Below, piece by piece: positions 16,241 through 24,541 of a DNA stretch of 64,000 nt. Position 1 is the stretch's first letter, and each line of letters begins with the position of its first letter. Origin of the DNA: Myxococcota bacterium (GTDB taxonomy: Bacteria > Myxococcota_A > Bradymonadia > UBA7976 > UBA1532); contig CAUJDF010000002.1 of the NCBI GenBank assembly GCA_963169045.1, positions 124,001 through 188,000 on the forward strand, read 5' to 3'. The notes beneath the pieces were generated by a model. It was not told the origin of the DNA. It made no database searches and saw only the letters and a list, made by a program, of their open reading frames with translations. Made by a program: the position numbers and the translations under genes.

Positions 16241-17569
16241 ATGGCGGCCGTGAAGCTCGCCGACCAGATCGCCCATGTGGTCGCCCGCGGCCCGGCGGCG
16301 CCCCTCCGCGTGCGCGCCCATACGCTGCGCTGGCTGCTGCTGTACGGGACGCTCGCCTGCGCGCTGCTCGCCCTCGTGGGCACGGCCGCCGTCGCCTGGC
16401 GCCACGATCTCAAGCGCCTGCTCTTCGACTACCTGCTGCCCGGCGGCTGGCACGCGCCCGCCGAGGTGCTGTTCGACCGCTTCCTCGCCGCCCAGGCGCG
16501 GGAGGTGCTCGTCAACGCGACCCTGTCCGGCGCGCTCCTCCTCGTGTCGGCGGTCCTCTTCCCGGTCAAGGAGAAGCTCTCCGCCACCTTCGAGCGCGAG
16601 GCCGACCTGACGAGCGCGCCGGGGCGCGAGCTCCCGCTGTGGATGCAGGCCTGGGAGGAGGGCAAGCTCGTCTTCCTCTACGCGACGGCGCAGATGAGCA
16701 TCCTGTGGATCGGCTACCCGCCCGACGAGGACCGCCGGGCGCTGGCCTCGGCGCTCAGCTACGTCTACCTGTTCGGCACCTACGGCATCGACTTCCTGGC
16801 GCCGCTGCTGCAGCGCCACGGCCTGACCTACGCGACGGTCCTGCGCGTCCTGTTCGCACGGCCCGTGCTCACCTTCGGCTTCGGCGCCGTGTTCGCCCTG
16901 CCGCCGCTGCTGGCCGCGCGCGCGCTCGTGGCCCGGCCCGACGTGGAGCCGGCGACGCTCGTGGGGGTGGTGTTCGCGGTGCACCTGGTGATGCTCGTGT
17001 GGGCAGTGCTCGCCGGCACGCGCGTGGGCGCCGCGCTGCTGCCCGAGGCGCAGGCGACGCGCGTCCCGCCCTGGCCGGTGCGCGGCCTCGTCTGGTCGGG
17101 CGCCGTGGGCCTCTTCGCGGTGAACGCGTACCTGTTCGGCGCGGTCGGCCTCGCCGTGCACCACAAGAGCCAGGTCCTCAAGTGCGAGTGGAACGTCGAC
17201 TGGCGCTCGTTCGCGTTCGAGCGGCCGTCGCTCGGCGGGCTGGCCTTCGACGCGCTCGTGCTCGGGGACGTCGAGGTCGGCGTGCGTTTCGACGTCGAGG
17301 TGCGCAATCCCACGCCGTTCGACCTCGTCTTCGAGGACAACCGCCTCGAGCTGAGCCATGACGGCGCGCCCGTCATGACGACCCGCCTCTCCCCGATGGC
17401 GGTGCGCGCCGGCGCGACCCTGCGCCAGCCCGTCGGCACGCGGCTGAGGCTGAAGACGGACGCCATCGCCAAGGGCATGGAGCTGCTCGAGGACCGCTGG
17501 GCCGCGACCCTCTTCGTGCAGGTGGCCCCCGGCGTCGAGTTCCCCGTCTACCTGCGGGCGCGCCCGTGA
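16241..17569 (+). CDS. Membrane protein with C-terminal LEA2-like domain
   Basis: This 442-residue protein has several membrane segments (about 29-50, 84-105, 145-165, 200-230, 240-262, 288-310). The C-terminal 110 residues read as an LEA14/LEA_2-type beta sandwich: FDVEVRNPTPFDLVFEDNRLEL, then ATLRQPVGTRLRLKT. LEA_2 domains occur in stress-linked envelope proteins and lipid-contact proteins; a role for this one is not known. Its stop overlaps the GTG start of the pseudouridine synthase gene, and a third gene follows with the same GTGA overlap, so the three form an operon. Confidence 0.7.
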   Translation: MAAVKLADQIAHVVARGPAAPLRVRAHTLRWLLLYGTLACALLALVGTAAVAWRHDLKRLLFDYLLPGGWHAPAEVLFDRFLAAQAREVLVNATLSGALLLVSAVLFPVKEKLSATFEREADLTSAPGRELPLWMQAWEEGKLVFLYATAQMSILWIGYPPDEDRRALASALSYVYLFGTYGIDFLAPLLQRHGLTYATVLRVLFARPVLTFGFGAVFALPPLLAARALVARPDVEPATLVGVVFAVHLVMLVWAVLAGTRVGAALLPEAQATRVPPWPVRGLVWSGAVGLFAVNAYLFGAVGLAVHHKSQVLKCEWNVDWRSFAFERPSLGGLAFDALVLGDVEVGVRFDVEVRNPTPFDLVFEDNRLELSHDGAPVMTTRLSPMAVRAGATLRQPVGTRLRLKTDAIAKGMELLEDRWAATLFVQVAPGVEFPVYLRARP

Positions 17570-18234
17570 ACGTGCTCTTCCGCGACGAGGCGCTGCTGGT
17601 GGTGAACAAGCCGTCGGGGCTGCTCGTGCACCGCGGCTGGGACGACGACGACGTGGTCGCCCTGACGCTCGTGCGCGACGTCGTCGGCCACCACGTCTGG
17701 CCCGCGCACCGCCTCGACCGCCCGACGAGCGGCGCCCTGCTCTTCGTGCTCGACCGCGCGCTGCTGCCCGGCGTGAACGACCAGTTCGCGCGCCACGCCG
17801 TCGACAAGACCTACGTCGCGCTGTGCCGCGGGCGCTTCCCCGATGGCGACGTGCGCGTCGACCACCCCGTCCCCAAGACCGAGGACGGCGAGCGCGTGCC
17901 CGCGGTGACCGACTTCCGCCGCCTCGCCACCTGGGAGCGCTTCTCGCTGGTGCAGGCGCGCCCGCGCACGGGCCGCTTTCACCAGATCCGCCGTCATCTC
18001 AAGCACTTGTCGCACCCGATCGTCGGCGACGTGAACTACGGGAAGGGCGACGTGAACCGCCTCTTCCGCGAACGCTTCGACCTGCGGCGCCTGTGCCTGC
18101 ACGCCGTCGAGCTCGCCCTCGACCACCCGGTCAGCGGCGCGCGCCTGCGTGTGCGCGCCCCGCTGCCGGCCGACCTCGCGGCGCCGTTCGCCGCGATGGG
18201 CCTGCCCACCACGCTCGAGGCGCTGGCCCCGTGA
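17566..18234 (+). CDS. truC: RluA-family pseudouridine synthase, TruC-like
   Basis: This 222-residue protein starts at a GTG overlapping the previous stop. Motifs include LLVVNKPSGLLVHRG, the catalytic-aspartate motif HRLDRPTSGALLF and RTGRFHQIRRHLKHLSHPIVGDVNYG. The short length without an S4 domain and the DRPTSG and HPIVGD motifs favour TruC, which modifies U65 of some tRNAs, over the larger RluC/RluD. Other small RluA-family members cannot be excluded. Confidence 0.85.
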   Translation: MNVLFRDEALLVVNKPSGLLVHRGWDDDDVVALTLVRDVVGHHVWPAHRLDRPTSGALLFVLDRALLPGVNDQFARHAVDKTYVALCRGRFPDGDVRVDHPVPKTEDGERVPAVTDFRRLATWERFSLVQARPRTGRFHQIRRHLKHLSHPIVGDVNYGKGDVNRLFRERFDLRRLCLHAVELALDHPVSGARLRVRAPLPADLAAPFAAMGLPTTLEALAP

Positions 18235-18761
18235 GGATCGTGTTGCGCGAGGACGTGCGCCCGGGCGTGGTGCGCCTGCTCGCGGCGACGCGGGGCTGGG
18301 CGGAGGTGGTCGCCGTGCCCGCGGGCCCGGGCCGCGCCGCCGAGACGGTGTGGGCCATCGGCGACGGGCATCTGCACCTCCTCGAGCGCGACGACCTCGG
18401 GCTGTGCGTGCTGGTGCTCAAGGGCGACGCCGTCGCCGTTGCCGACGATGTGCGCGCCTCGCTGCACACGGTGGAGGCCGGCGGCCCGCTGCCCGCCGGG
18501 GCCGCCGAGGCGGCGCGCGCGCTGAACCGGGCGGCGGCCGCCGCGGGCCGCGAGCCCGATGCGGACCTGACCGCGCTGCTCGCGTCCGGCCTCGCCCACC
18601 GCGACGCCGACGTGCGCCGCGTGGCGCTCTACGCCATCGCCTGCGTCGGCTGGCCCGCGCTGCGCGACGCCGTCGCCGCGCGCGCCGCCGTCGAGCCGGA
18701 CCTCGACGTCGCCGCCTACGCCGGCGACCTGCTCACCGCGTGGGGGCGAAGCGCGCCCTGA
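18231..18761 (+). CDS. Hypothetical protein with HEAT-like C-terminal segment
   Basis: This 176-residue protein is coupled to truC by a GTGA overlap. The N-terminal 75 residues form short strands (VWAIGDGHLHLLERDDLGLCVLVL). The C-terminal half is helical, with ADVRRVALYAIACVGWPALRDAVAARA resembling one HEAT-type helical repeat pair. No family is recognised. Its 3' end overlaps the convergent NTAQ1-like gene by 29 bp. Confidence 0.6.
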   Translation: MRIVLREDVRPGVVRLLAATRGWAEVVAVPAGPGRAAETVWAIGDGHLHLLERDDLGLCVLVLKGDAVAVADDVRASLHTVEAGGPLPAGAAEAARALNRAAAAAGREPDADLTALLASGLAHRDADVRRVALYAIACVGWPALRDAVAARAAVEPDLDVAAYAGDLLTAWGRSAP

Positions 18762-19278
18762 ACGCGGCCAGGTCGAGCACCTCGCCGGCGAACGGCGCCG
18801 CCATGTCGACGAACCGCATCAGGTTGCTCGGGCGCCCGGCCCCGATCGGCGGCCACGGCGGCGGCGCCTGCTGCCAGCCGCCGGCCGCGTCGCGCATGTG
18901 CGCGCGGTCCGAGGCGAAGGTCGCGAGGAGCTCGTCACGCGCAACCACGCGGAACCACGGGCGAAATTCAGCCCGCAGCCCATCGTGGCCGGCGAAGGTC
19001 GCGTCGAGCCAGCGCCCGGCGGGCACCGGCATGCCGAGCGTGGAGTCGAGGTCCCAGACGTCCCAGGTCCCCTCGGCCGACGGCGCCAGCGCCACCACGT
19101 GGTAGTCCCACACCACCGGGTCGCCCGCGCGCTGGGCCCACATCGGGCACGCCCGCGCCGTGCTCGCCACGAACACCGCGAACGGGGCGCCCGCCTCGGC
19201 GCAGAGGTGCCAGACGTTCTCCTCGCACCAGAAGGGCTGGTACTTCGGCAGGGTCAGCCCTCGTCGTCCGCCGCCCAC
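18733..19278 (-). CDS. Protein N-terminal glutamine amidohydrolase (NTAQ1 family)
   Basis: The product has about 181 residues. The match to eukaryotic NTAQ1 runs almost end to end: PFWCEENVWHLC (catalytic Cys), VFVASTARACPMWAQRAGDPVVWDYHVVAL (catalytic His), VWDLDSTLGMPVP (catalytic Asp), then FASDRAHMRDAAGGWQQAPP and PSNLMRFVDM. The family turns an N-terminal Gln into Glu, a first step of N-degron processing in eukaryotes. The start is uncertain: a GTG at 19278 lies inside the upstream gene, and no convincing ATG exists before the conserved region. The upstream gene on this strand ends at 19254, so the two overlap by 25 bp and are probably co-translated. Confidence 0.88.
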   Translation of the reverse strand: MGGGRRGLTLPKYQPFWCEENVWHLCAEAGAPFAVFVASTARACPMWAQRAGDPVVWDYHVVALAPSAEGTWDVWDLDSTLGMPVPAGRWLDATFAGHDGLRAEFRPWFRVVARDELLATFASDRAHMRDAAGGWQQAPPPWPPIGAGRPSNLMRFVDMAAPFAGEVLDLAAFRARFAPTR

Positions 19279-19739
19279 GAGGAGATGAGCTCGAAGCCGT
19301 CGACGACGCGGGAGTGGTAGTGGTCCCAGACGTCGCTGATGCAGACGAAGGCGCCCGCGTCCAGCCGGGGCGTGAGGTACAGCACGCGGTACTCGGCGCC
19401 GCTGCCGTCGCCGACGGCGCCCGCCGACGGCAGCGGCTCCCCCGAGACGGGGCAGAACAGCTCGCACTTCGTCCCGGGGGCGATGTCGGTGAAGCCCGCC
19501 TTGCGGCGGTCGCCGTGGATGGGGCTGAGGTGCACGAGGCCCTCGCGGTCGCCGGCGCGCACCTTCAGGGTGACGGCCGGGTGGCCGTCGAAGGTCACGT
19601 CGGAGAGACCCACGAGATCGTCGCCGCGCGGACCGAACGCCTGCGTCACGACGATCTCGACGCCGTCGACCACGCTCACGTTCGCCGGGTGGGCGCCGGT
19701 GATGTTGAGGTTCGCTTCGTCGATGTGCTGGCGGCTCAT
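19254..19739 (-). CDS. Hypothetical protein, 161 aa, upstream partner of NTAQ1
   Basis: The start follows GGAGG with six bases of spacing. The protein is soluble and beta-rich, without a signal peptide. It has VDGVEIVVTQAFGPRGDDLVG, a central FDGHPAVTLKVRAGDREGLVHLSPIHGD, a CELFCP pair and the tail WDHYHSRVVDGFELISSW. The CxxxCP and His-containing segments could bind metal, but I recognise no family. Overlap with the NTAQ1 gene suggests a shared mRNA and perhaps a shared pathway. Confidence 0.7.
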   Translation of the reverse strand: MSRQHIDEANLNITGAHPANVSVVDGVEIVVTQAFGPRGDDLVGLSDVTFDGHPAVTLKVRAGDREGLVHLSPIHGDRRKAGFTDIAPGTKCELFCPVSGEPLPSAGAVGDGSGAEYRVLYLTPRLDAGAFVCISDVWDHYHSRVVDGFELISSWAADDEG

Positions 19740-19792
19740 GCTGGACCTCCACGACGGATCATCGGCAAAGAGCCACACAAGCCTTCAGCGCG

Positions 19793-20461
19793 TCAACGAA
19801 GGAACTTCTGGAACCAGTCGGTGGCCAGCGCCGAGACGCGCTCGAGCGTGCCCGGCTCCTCGAAGAGGTGGGTGGCGCCGGGCACGACCTCGAGGCGCTT
19901 CTCGCAGCGCAGTTGGGCCAGCGCCTGCCGGTTGAGGTCGAGCACGGGCTCGTCGTGGCCGCCGACGACGAGCAACGTCGGGCTGCGCACCGAGGCGAGC
20001 GCCGGGCCCGCGAGGTCCGGCCGCCCGCCGCGGGAGACGACGGCGCCGCAGCGTTCGGGCGTGTCCGCCGCGGCCACCAACGCCGCCGCGCCGCCGGTGC
20101 TCGACCCGAAGTACCCGATCTTCAAGCCGTTCAGCGCCGGCTGCCGCTCCACCCAGGCCGCCCCCGCGCCCAGGCGCGCCGCCAGGAGGCCGATGTCGAA
20201 GCGCAGCTTCGCGTTCCGGCGGTCGATGAGCTCCTCCTCGGGGGTGAGCAGGTCGAACAACAGCGTGCCGAGGCCGCCGTCGCGCAGCGTGCGCGCCACC
20301 GCCTGGTTGCGCGGGCTGTGGCGCCCGCTGCCGCTGCCGTGGGCGAACAGCACGATCCCGCGCGCGCCCTCGGGCACGGCCAGAAAGCCGTCCAGCGTCA
20401 CGTCTCCGGTGACGTCCATCCGGACCTCGCGGCCCGGCCCCATCTCGTCTCGTCGCTGCAT
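19793..20461 (-). CDS. Dienelactone-hydrolase-like alpha/beta hydrolase
   Basis: The product has 222 residues and no signal peptide. Motifs include GIVLFAHGSGSGRHSPRNQAVA (oxyanion region), IGYFGSSTGGAAALVAA (nucleophile serine), LLVVGGHDEPVLDLNR (acid) and GATHLFEEPG (histidine). This pattern is the DLH-type family often annotated next to phosphoribosyltransferases; no such neighbour is present here. The substrate is unknown. Confidence 0.8.
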   Translation of the reverse strand: MQRRDEMGPGREVRMDVTGDVTLDGFLAVPEGARGIVLFAHGSGSGRHSPRNQAVARTLRDGGLGTLLFDLLTPEEELIDRRNAKLRFDIGLLAARLGAGAAWVERQPALNGLKIGYFGSSTGGAAALVAAADTPERCGAVVSRGGRPDLAGPALASVRSPTLLVVGGHDEPVLDLNRQALAQLRCEKRLEVVPGATHLFEEPGTLERVSALATDWFQKFLR

Positions 20462-20569
20462 GTTCCCGCCTCGCAAGGATCCGCGGGCGGGCGGCTGCAA
20501 CGCCCGAGCCACGGGGACGCGGCGCGGGCGGGGCGCGGGGGTGGGGCGAAGCGCGTCAGGCGGGGCAAT

Positions 20570-22594
20570 TCACCGCGCGACCGACGCGGAGCGCAGCAAC
20601 TGCGCCTTCTCGGCGAGCTTCACGAAGTCGTAGCGGTAGCCTTCGGGGTCGTTCTCGGGTGTCGTCGCCCCGCGCGCCCGCTTGATGAGCGCGTCGAACG
20701 ACGCCTTGCCCTTGTGCTCCGAGTCGCGCAGCAGCAGGCCGAGCTCCGCCACCGCCGACGCGAACCGGAAGTCGGCCGACGGCCCGCCCGACGCGTCGTT
20801 CACCGGCTGGCTCAGCAGCTTGCTCGTGTCGCCCTGCGGCGCCTTGTAGCGCAGCTTCACCGTCGCCAGCTCGCCCGACTTCGCCGCCTCGCTGACCTCG
20901 GTCGTCTGGTACTTCAGCGGGTCGACGCCGGGGATGGCCTCCTTGGAGTCGGCGGGGATGAGCTCATACAGCGCCGTCACCGAGTGCCCCGCGCCCATCT
21001 CGCCGGCGTCCTTGGTGTCGTCGTTGAAGTCCTGGTTGCGCAGCAGCCGATTCTCGTAGCCGATGAGCCGATACCCCTTGACTTTCGCAGGGTTGAATTC
21101 GATCTGGATCTTGACGTCCTTGGCGACGGTCAGCAGCGTGCCGCCCATCTCGGTGACGAGCACCTTCTTGGCCTCGAGCAGGCTGTCGATGTAGCCGTGG
21201 TTGCCGTTCCCGGCGTCGGCGATCTTCTGCATCTTGGCGTCCTGGTAGTTGCCGCGGCCGAAGCCGAGCACCGTCAGGAAGACGCCCTCCTTCCGCTTCT
21301 CCTCGATCAGCTGGACCATGTCCGAGTCGCTCGAGGCGCCGACGTTGAAGTCGCCGTCGGTGGCGAGGATGACGCGGTTGTTGCCGCCCTTCGCGAAGTT
21401 CTGTTTCGCCACCTCGTACGCCAGGCGGATGCCGGCGCCGCCCGCCGTCGAGCCGCCCGCCGAGAGCCGGTCGAGCGCCGCGAGGATGGCGCCCTTCTCG
21501 CCGCCCGGCGTCGACGGCAGCACCAGGCCCGCCGCGCCGGCGTAGACGACGATGGCCACCCGGTCCTGCTTGCGGAGGTTGTTCACCAGCAGCTTGAACG
21601 CGTTCTTGAGCAGCGGGAGCTTGTCGGGGGCGTTCATCGAGCCCGACACGTCGATCAGGAAGACGAGGTTGCTCGCCGGCAGCTTCGCGGTGTCGACGCG
21701 GCGCGCCTGCAGGCCGATGCGCAGCAGGCGGTGGGCCGGATTCCAGGGGGCGTCGGCCACCTCGGTCTCGACGGAGAACGGGTGCTCCCCGGTCGGCTCG
21801 GCGTAGCGGTACGGGAAGTAGTTGATCAGCTCCTCGATGCGGACGGCGTCGCGCGGCGGCAGCTGGCCCTGCTCGATGAAGCGGCGCACGTTCGCGTACG
21901 AGGCCGTGTCGACGTCGATCGAGAAGGTGGAGAGCGCCTGCTCGCGCACGGCGAGGAACGGGTTCTCCTTGATCGCGTCGTAGCCTTCGCGGTTGGCCTC
22001 CTCCTGCGGCGCGGGCTCCCCGACGGCGATCTGGGCCGGCCGTGGACCGGCGGGCATCGAGGCGACCGGACGCGGGGCCGGATGCCGGACCCGGGGCGGC
22101 GCCATCGCGCCGCTGCCCCGTCCCGCGCCCTGCCCGTATCCGCCGCCGACCGTGCCGAGGGGCGCCCGGGCCGCCGGAGCGCCCGACGCGCCGCTGAGGA
22201 GCGAGTCCACCTCGCCGCCGCGCGTCCCCGCCGACTCCGCCCGCTTGCCCTTGTGGGCGACGTCCTGCTTGGGCTGCGCCTCGGCCGGCTTCGACGCCTT
22301 GAGCCGGAGCTCGAGCGTCGTCGTCGCGCCCGCGGCCACCTTGACGCCCGGCCGCGTCTCCGTCACGTAGCCGCGCAACGTCGCGGTGAACGTGTGGTTG
22401 CCCGGCGCCAGGCCTTCGAGGCGGTACGCGCCGTCGGCGCCCGACGTCGCCGACTTGCCGGCGCCCGCCACCACCGCGCCCGGCAGGCCCTTGCCCGACG
22501 CGGCGTCGAGCACCTTGCCGGCCACCGTCCCCGTGCCCTGGGCGCTCGCCGCGAACGCCCACCCCCACAACATCAGTCCCACGATCGCGCGCAT
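20570..22594 (-). CDS. YfbK-type vWA protein with N-terminal carboxypeptidase-regulatory-like domain
   Basis: This 674-residue protein has its start fixed by GGGAGG eight bases upstream and a signal peptide ending ASAQ. Residues about 22-105 form a CarboxypepD_reg-like domain (GTVAGKVLDAASGKGLPGA, SGADGAYRLEGLAPGNHTF). After a disordered Pro/Ala/Gly stretch comes the YfbK family body: FSIDVDTASYANVRRFIEQG, then a vWA domain with a full metal-binding motif DVSGS starting at D315, and a C-terminal DUF3520-like part. Family members are exported, metal-dependent adhesion or scaffolding proteins, often lipoproteins; this one lacks a lipobox. Confidence 0.87.
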   Translation of the reverse strand: MRAIVGLMLWGWAFAASAQGTGTVAGKVLDAASGKGLPGAVVAGAGKSATSGADGAYRLEGLAPGNHTFTATLRGYVTETRPGVKVAAGATTTLELRLKASKPAEAQPKQDVAHKGKRAESAGTRGGEVDSLLSGASGAPAARAPLGTVGGGYGQGAGRGSGAMAPPRVRHPAPRPVASMPAGPRPAQIAVGEPAPQEEANREGYDAIKENPFLAVREQALSTFSIDVDTASYANVRRFIEQGQLPPRDAVRIEELINYFPYRYAEPTGEHPFSVETEVADAPWNPAHRLLRIGLQARRVDTAKLPASNLVFLIDVSGSMNAPDKLPLLKNAFKLLVNNLRKQDRVAIVVYAGAAGLVLPSTPGGEKGAILAALDRLSAGGSTAGGAGIRLAYEVAKQNFAKGGNNRVILATDGDFNVGASSDSDMVQLIEEKRKEGVFLTVLGFGRGNYQDAKMQKIADAGNGNHGYIDSLLEAKKVLVTEMGGTLLTVAKDVKIQIEFNPAKVKGYRLIGYENRLLRNQDFNDDTKDAGEMGAGHSVTALYELIPADSKEAIPGVDPLKYQTTEVSEAAKSGELATVKLRYKAPQGDTSKLLSQPVNDASGGPSADFRFASAVAELGLLLRDSEHKGKASFDALIKRARGATTPENDPEGYRYDFVKLAEKAQLLRSASVAR

Positions 22595-22730
22595 CGTCGT
22601 CGCCTCCCGTCCGTGACTACGCACCGAGCATCAACGAACGTCCGACATCTTCGGTCGATTTTCGTTCGCCCTCGCGGTTCATCGACGGGCGAGGACCGCG
22701 AACGCCGGGAGTGGTGGTAGGCTCGCGCCC

Positions 22731-23609
22731 ATGCGCACCGTCCCGCCCGAGCTCTACCACCGCACGGACCCGTCCCCCGACAGCGCCCTGCGCCTGCGCT
22801 ACCTCGGCACCGCCGGCTTCGTGCTCGAGCTGGCCGGGCGCACGCTGGTGCTCGATCCGTTCGTCACCCGCCCTTCGCTGTGGACGACGGCCGCGAGGCG
22901 CCTCGTGGCGAACGAGGCGCTCGTCGCGAAGCTCCTCCCGCGCGCCGACGACGTGCTGATCGGGCACGCGCACCACGACCACATCCTCGACGCGCCGGCG
23001 CTCTGCAAGCAGACGGGGGCGCGGCTCATCGGCTCGCGCGCCGCCTGCAACGTGGGCCGCGCCGCCGGCCTGCCCGAGGCGCAGCTCGTCGAGACCGCCG
23101 GCCGCGAGGACATCGCGAGCGGCGCGCTCACCCTGCGCGGCCTGCCCTCTCGCCACGGCCGCGTCTACTTCAACCGCGTCACGCTGCCCGGCGACATCCC
23201 CGCTCCGCCGCCGTGGCCGCCGAAGGTGCGCGAGCTGCGTCACGGCCTCGTCCTCAACTGGTACGTCGAGGGCGCGGGCGTCCGCGTGGTGCACGTCGAC
23301 TCCGCCGACTTCATCGAAGAGGAGCTCGAGGGCCTGCAGGCCGACGTGCTCTGCCTCTGCGCCATCGGCCGCCACTACCGGCCCGGCTACACCGAGACCG
23401 TCATCCGCATGCTCCGGCCGGAGATCGTCGTGCCCTGCCACTGGGACTGGTTCTTCGCGCCGATCGACGCGGAGCCCAAACTGCTGCCGGGCGTGGATCT
23501 CCCCGGATTCATGGAGGAAATCCGGCAGGCGGGCGCCACGCCGGTCGTGCTGCCGTTCCTCGGCGACTACGGGTACGCCCGCGCCGCCGCTACCGCGCTT
23601 GCTCGATGA
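22731..23609 (+). CDS. MBL-fold metallo-hydrolase (UlaG-like)
   Basis: The product has 292 residues. The metal motif is GHAHHDHILD, followed by VVHVDSADF and PCHWDWFF with further histidine and aspartate ligands. The domain begins LRLRYLGTAGFVLELAGRTLVLDPF, typical of the UlaG/RomA-like branch. The substrate is unknown; the branch includes lactonases and phospholipases. No signal peptide is present. Its 3' end overlaps the convergent hslO by 20 bp. Confidence 0.83.
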   Translation: MRTVPPELYHRTDPSPDSALRLRYLGTAGFVLELAGRTLVLDPFVTRPSLWTTAARRLVANEALVAKLLPRADDVLIGHAHHDHILDAPALCKQTGARLIGSRAACNVGRAAGLPEAQLVETAGREDIASGALTLRGLPSRHGRVYFNRVTLPGDIPAPPPWPPKVRELRHGLVLNWYVEGAGVRVVHVDSADFIEEELEGLQADVLCLCAIGRHYRPGYTETVIRMLRPEIVVPCHWDWFFAPIDAEPKLLPGVDLPGFMEEIRQAGATPVVLPFLGDYGYARAAATALAR

Positions 23610-24486
23610 GGTGCTCGATCTCGTCGCGGCGGAAGTAATACTTCGTGCTGCAGAAGTGGCAGACGAGCTCGGTGACGGCCTGGGTGGCGGCCATGTCGCG
23701 CAGCTCGGCCTCGCCGAGGCCGAGCAGGAACCGTTCGAAGCGATCGCGCGCGCACGGACACGTGAACTGCACCGGGTAGGTCTCGAGCACCACCACCTCG
23801 AGCAGCAGCCGCTTGAGCAGGTCCTCGGGGGTGATGCCCGAAGCGAAGAGCTCGGAGAGCGGCGGCAGCTTCGCGATGCGCGCCTCGATGCGCTCGAGCG
23901 CCGCGTCCTTCGCCCCCGGCAGCGCCTGGATGAGGAAGCCACCCGCGGCGCGCACCCCTTCGGGCTCGACGCGCTCGCCGAGGCCCACCGCCGCCGGCTT
24001 CTGCTCGCTCGACACGAAGTACTGCGCGAGATCGCTGGCGATCTCGCCGTTCACGAGCGGGACGACGCCGCGGTACGGCTCCTTCATGCCGAGCGCGCGC
24101 GTGACCGTCAGCGTCCCCTCGCCGATGGCCTGCCCCACGTCGAAGCGGCCGTCGGGCCGCGGCGGCAGGTCCACGGCGGGGTTGCGCACCATGGCGCGCA
24201 CGTTCCCGTGGGCGTCGGCCATGGCGTAGATCTCGCCGAGCGGACCGCTGCCCTTCAGCTCGATGGAGACCTGCTCGCGGCCCTTGATCGTGCCGCCGAG
24301 CAGCAGGGCCGCAGTGGCGGCGCGCGTGAGGGCGACGGCGGCGGTGGGCGCGGCCTCGTGGGCCTGCCGCAGCGCCTCGCCGACGCCGGTGGAGCGGACC
24401 GCCAGGGCCCGCACGGAGCCTTCGACGCCGATGGCGCGCACGAGCACGTCGCCGGAGGTCGCTTCTTCGTTGCGTTCGTTCGCCAT
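23590..24486 (-). CDS. hslO: Hsp33 redox-regulated holdase chaperone
   Basis: This 298-residue protein, close to the usual Hsp33 length, shows the N-terminal chaperone domain (LTRAATAALLLGGTIKGREQVSIEL, GEIYAMADAHGNVRA) and the C-terminal redox switch. The four zinc cysteines are in FTCPCARDRF and ELVCHFCSTKYYF. Hsp33 is activated when these cysteines oxidise and then holds unfolding proteins during oxidative stress. The start at MANERNEE is one of two close options. Confidence 0.95.
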   Translation of the reverse strand: MANERNEEATSGDVLVRAIGVEGSVRALAVRSTGVGEALRQAHEAAPTAAVALTRAATAALLLGGTIKGREQVSIELKGSGPLGEIYAMADAHGNVRAMVRNPAVDLPPRPDGRFDVGQAIGEGTLTVTRALGMKEPYRGVVPLVNGEIASDLAQYFVSSEQKPAAVGLGERVEPEGVRAAGGFLIQALPGAKDAALERIEARIAKLPPLSELFASGITPEDLLKRLLLEVVVLETYPVQFTCPCARDRFERFLLGLGEAELRDMAATQAVTELVCHFCSTKYYFRRDEIEHLIEQAR

Positions 24487-24541
24487 GATGCCGGCAGAGG
24501 GTACCACACGGGGCGCGCCGGAGGCCGGCGGCGGCCCGCGC

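Noticed and set aside
19868-22720. Plus-strand frame of 950 codons opposite the vWA and hydrolase genes
   Set aside because: No recognisable domain; the opposite strand carries two clear families with signal peptide and catalytic motifs.
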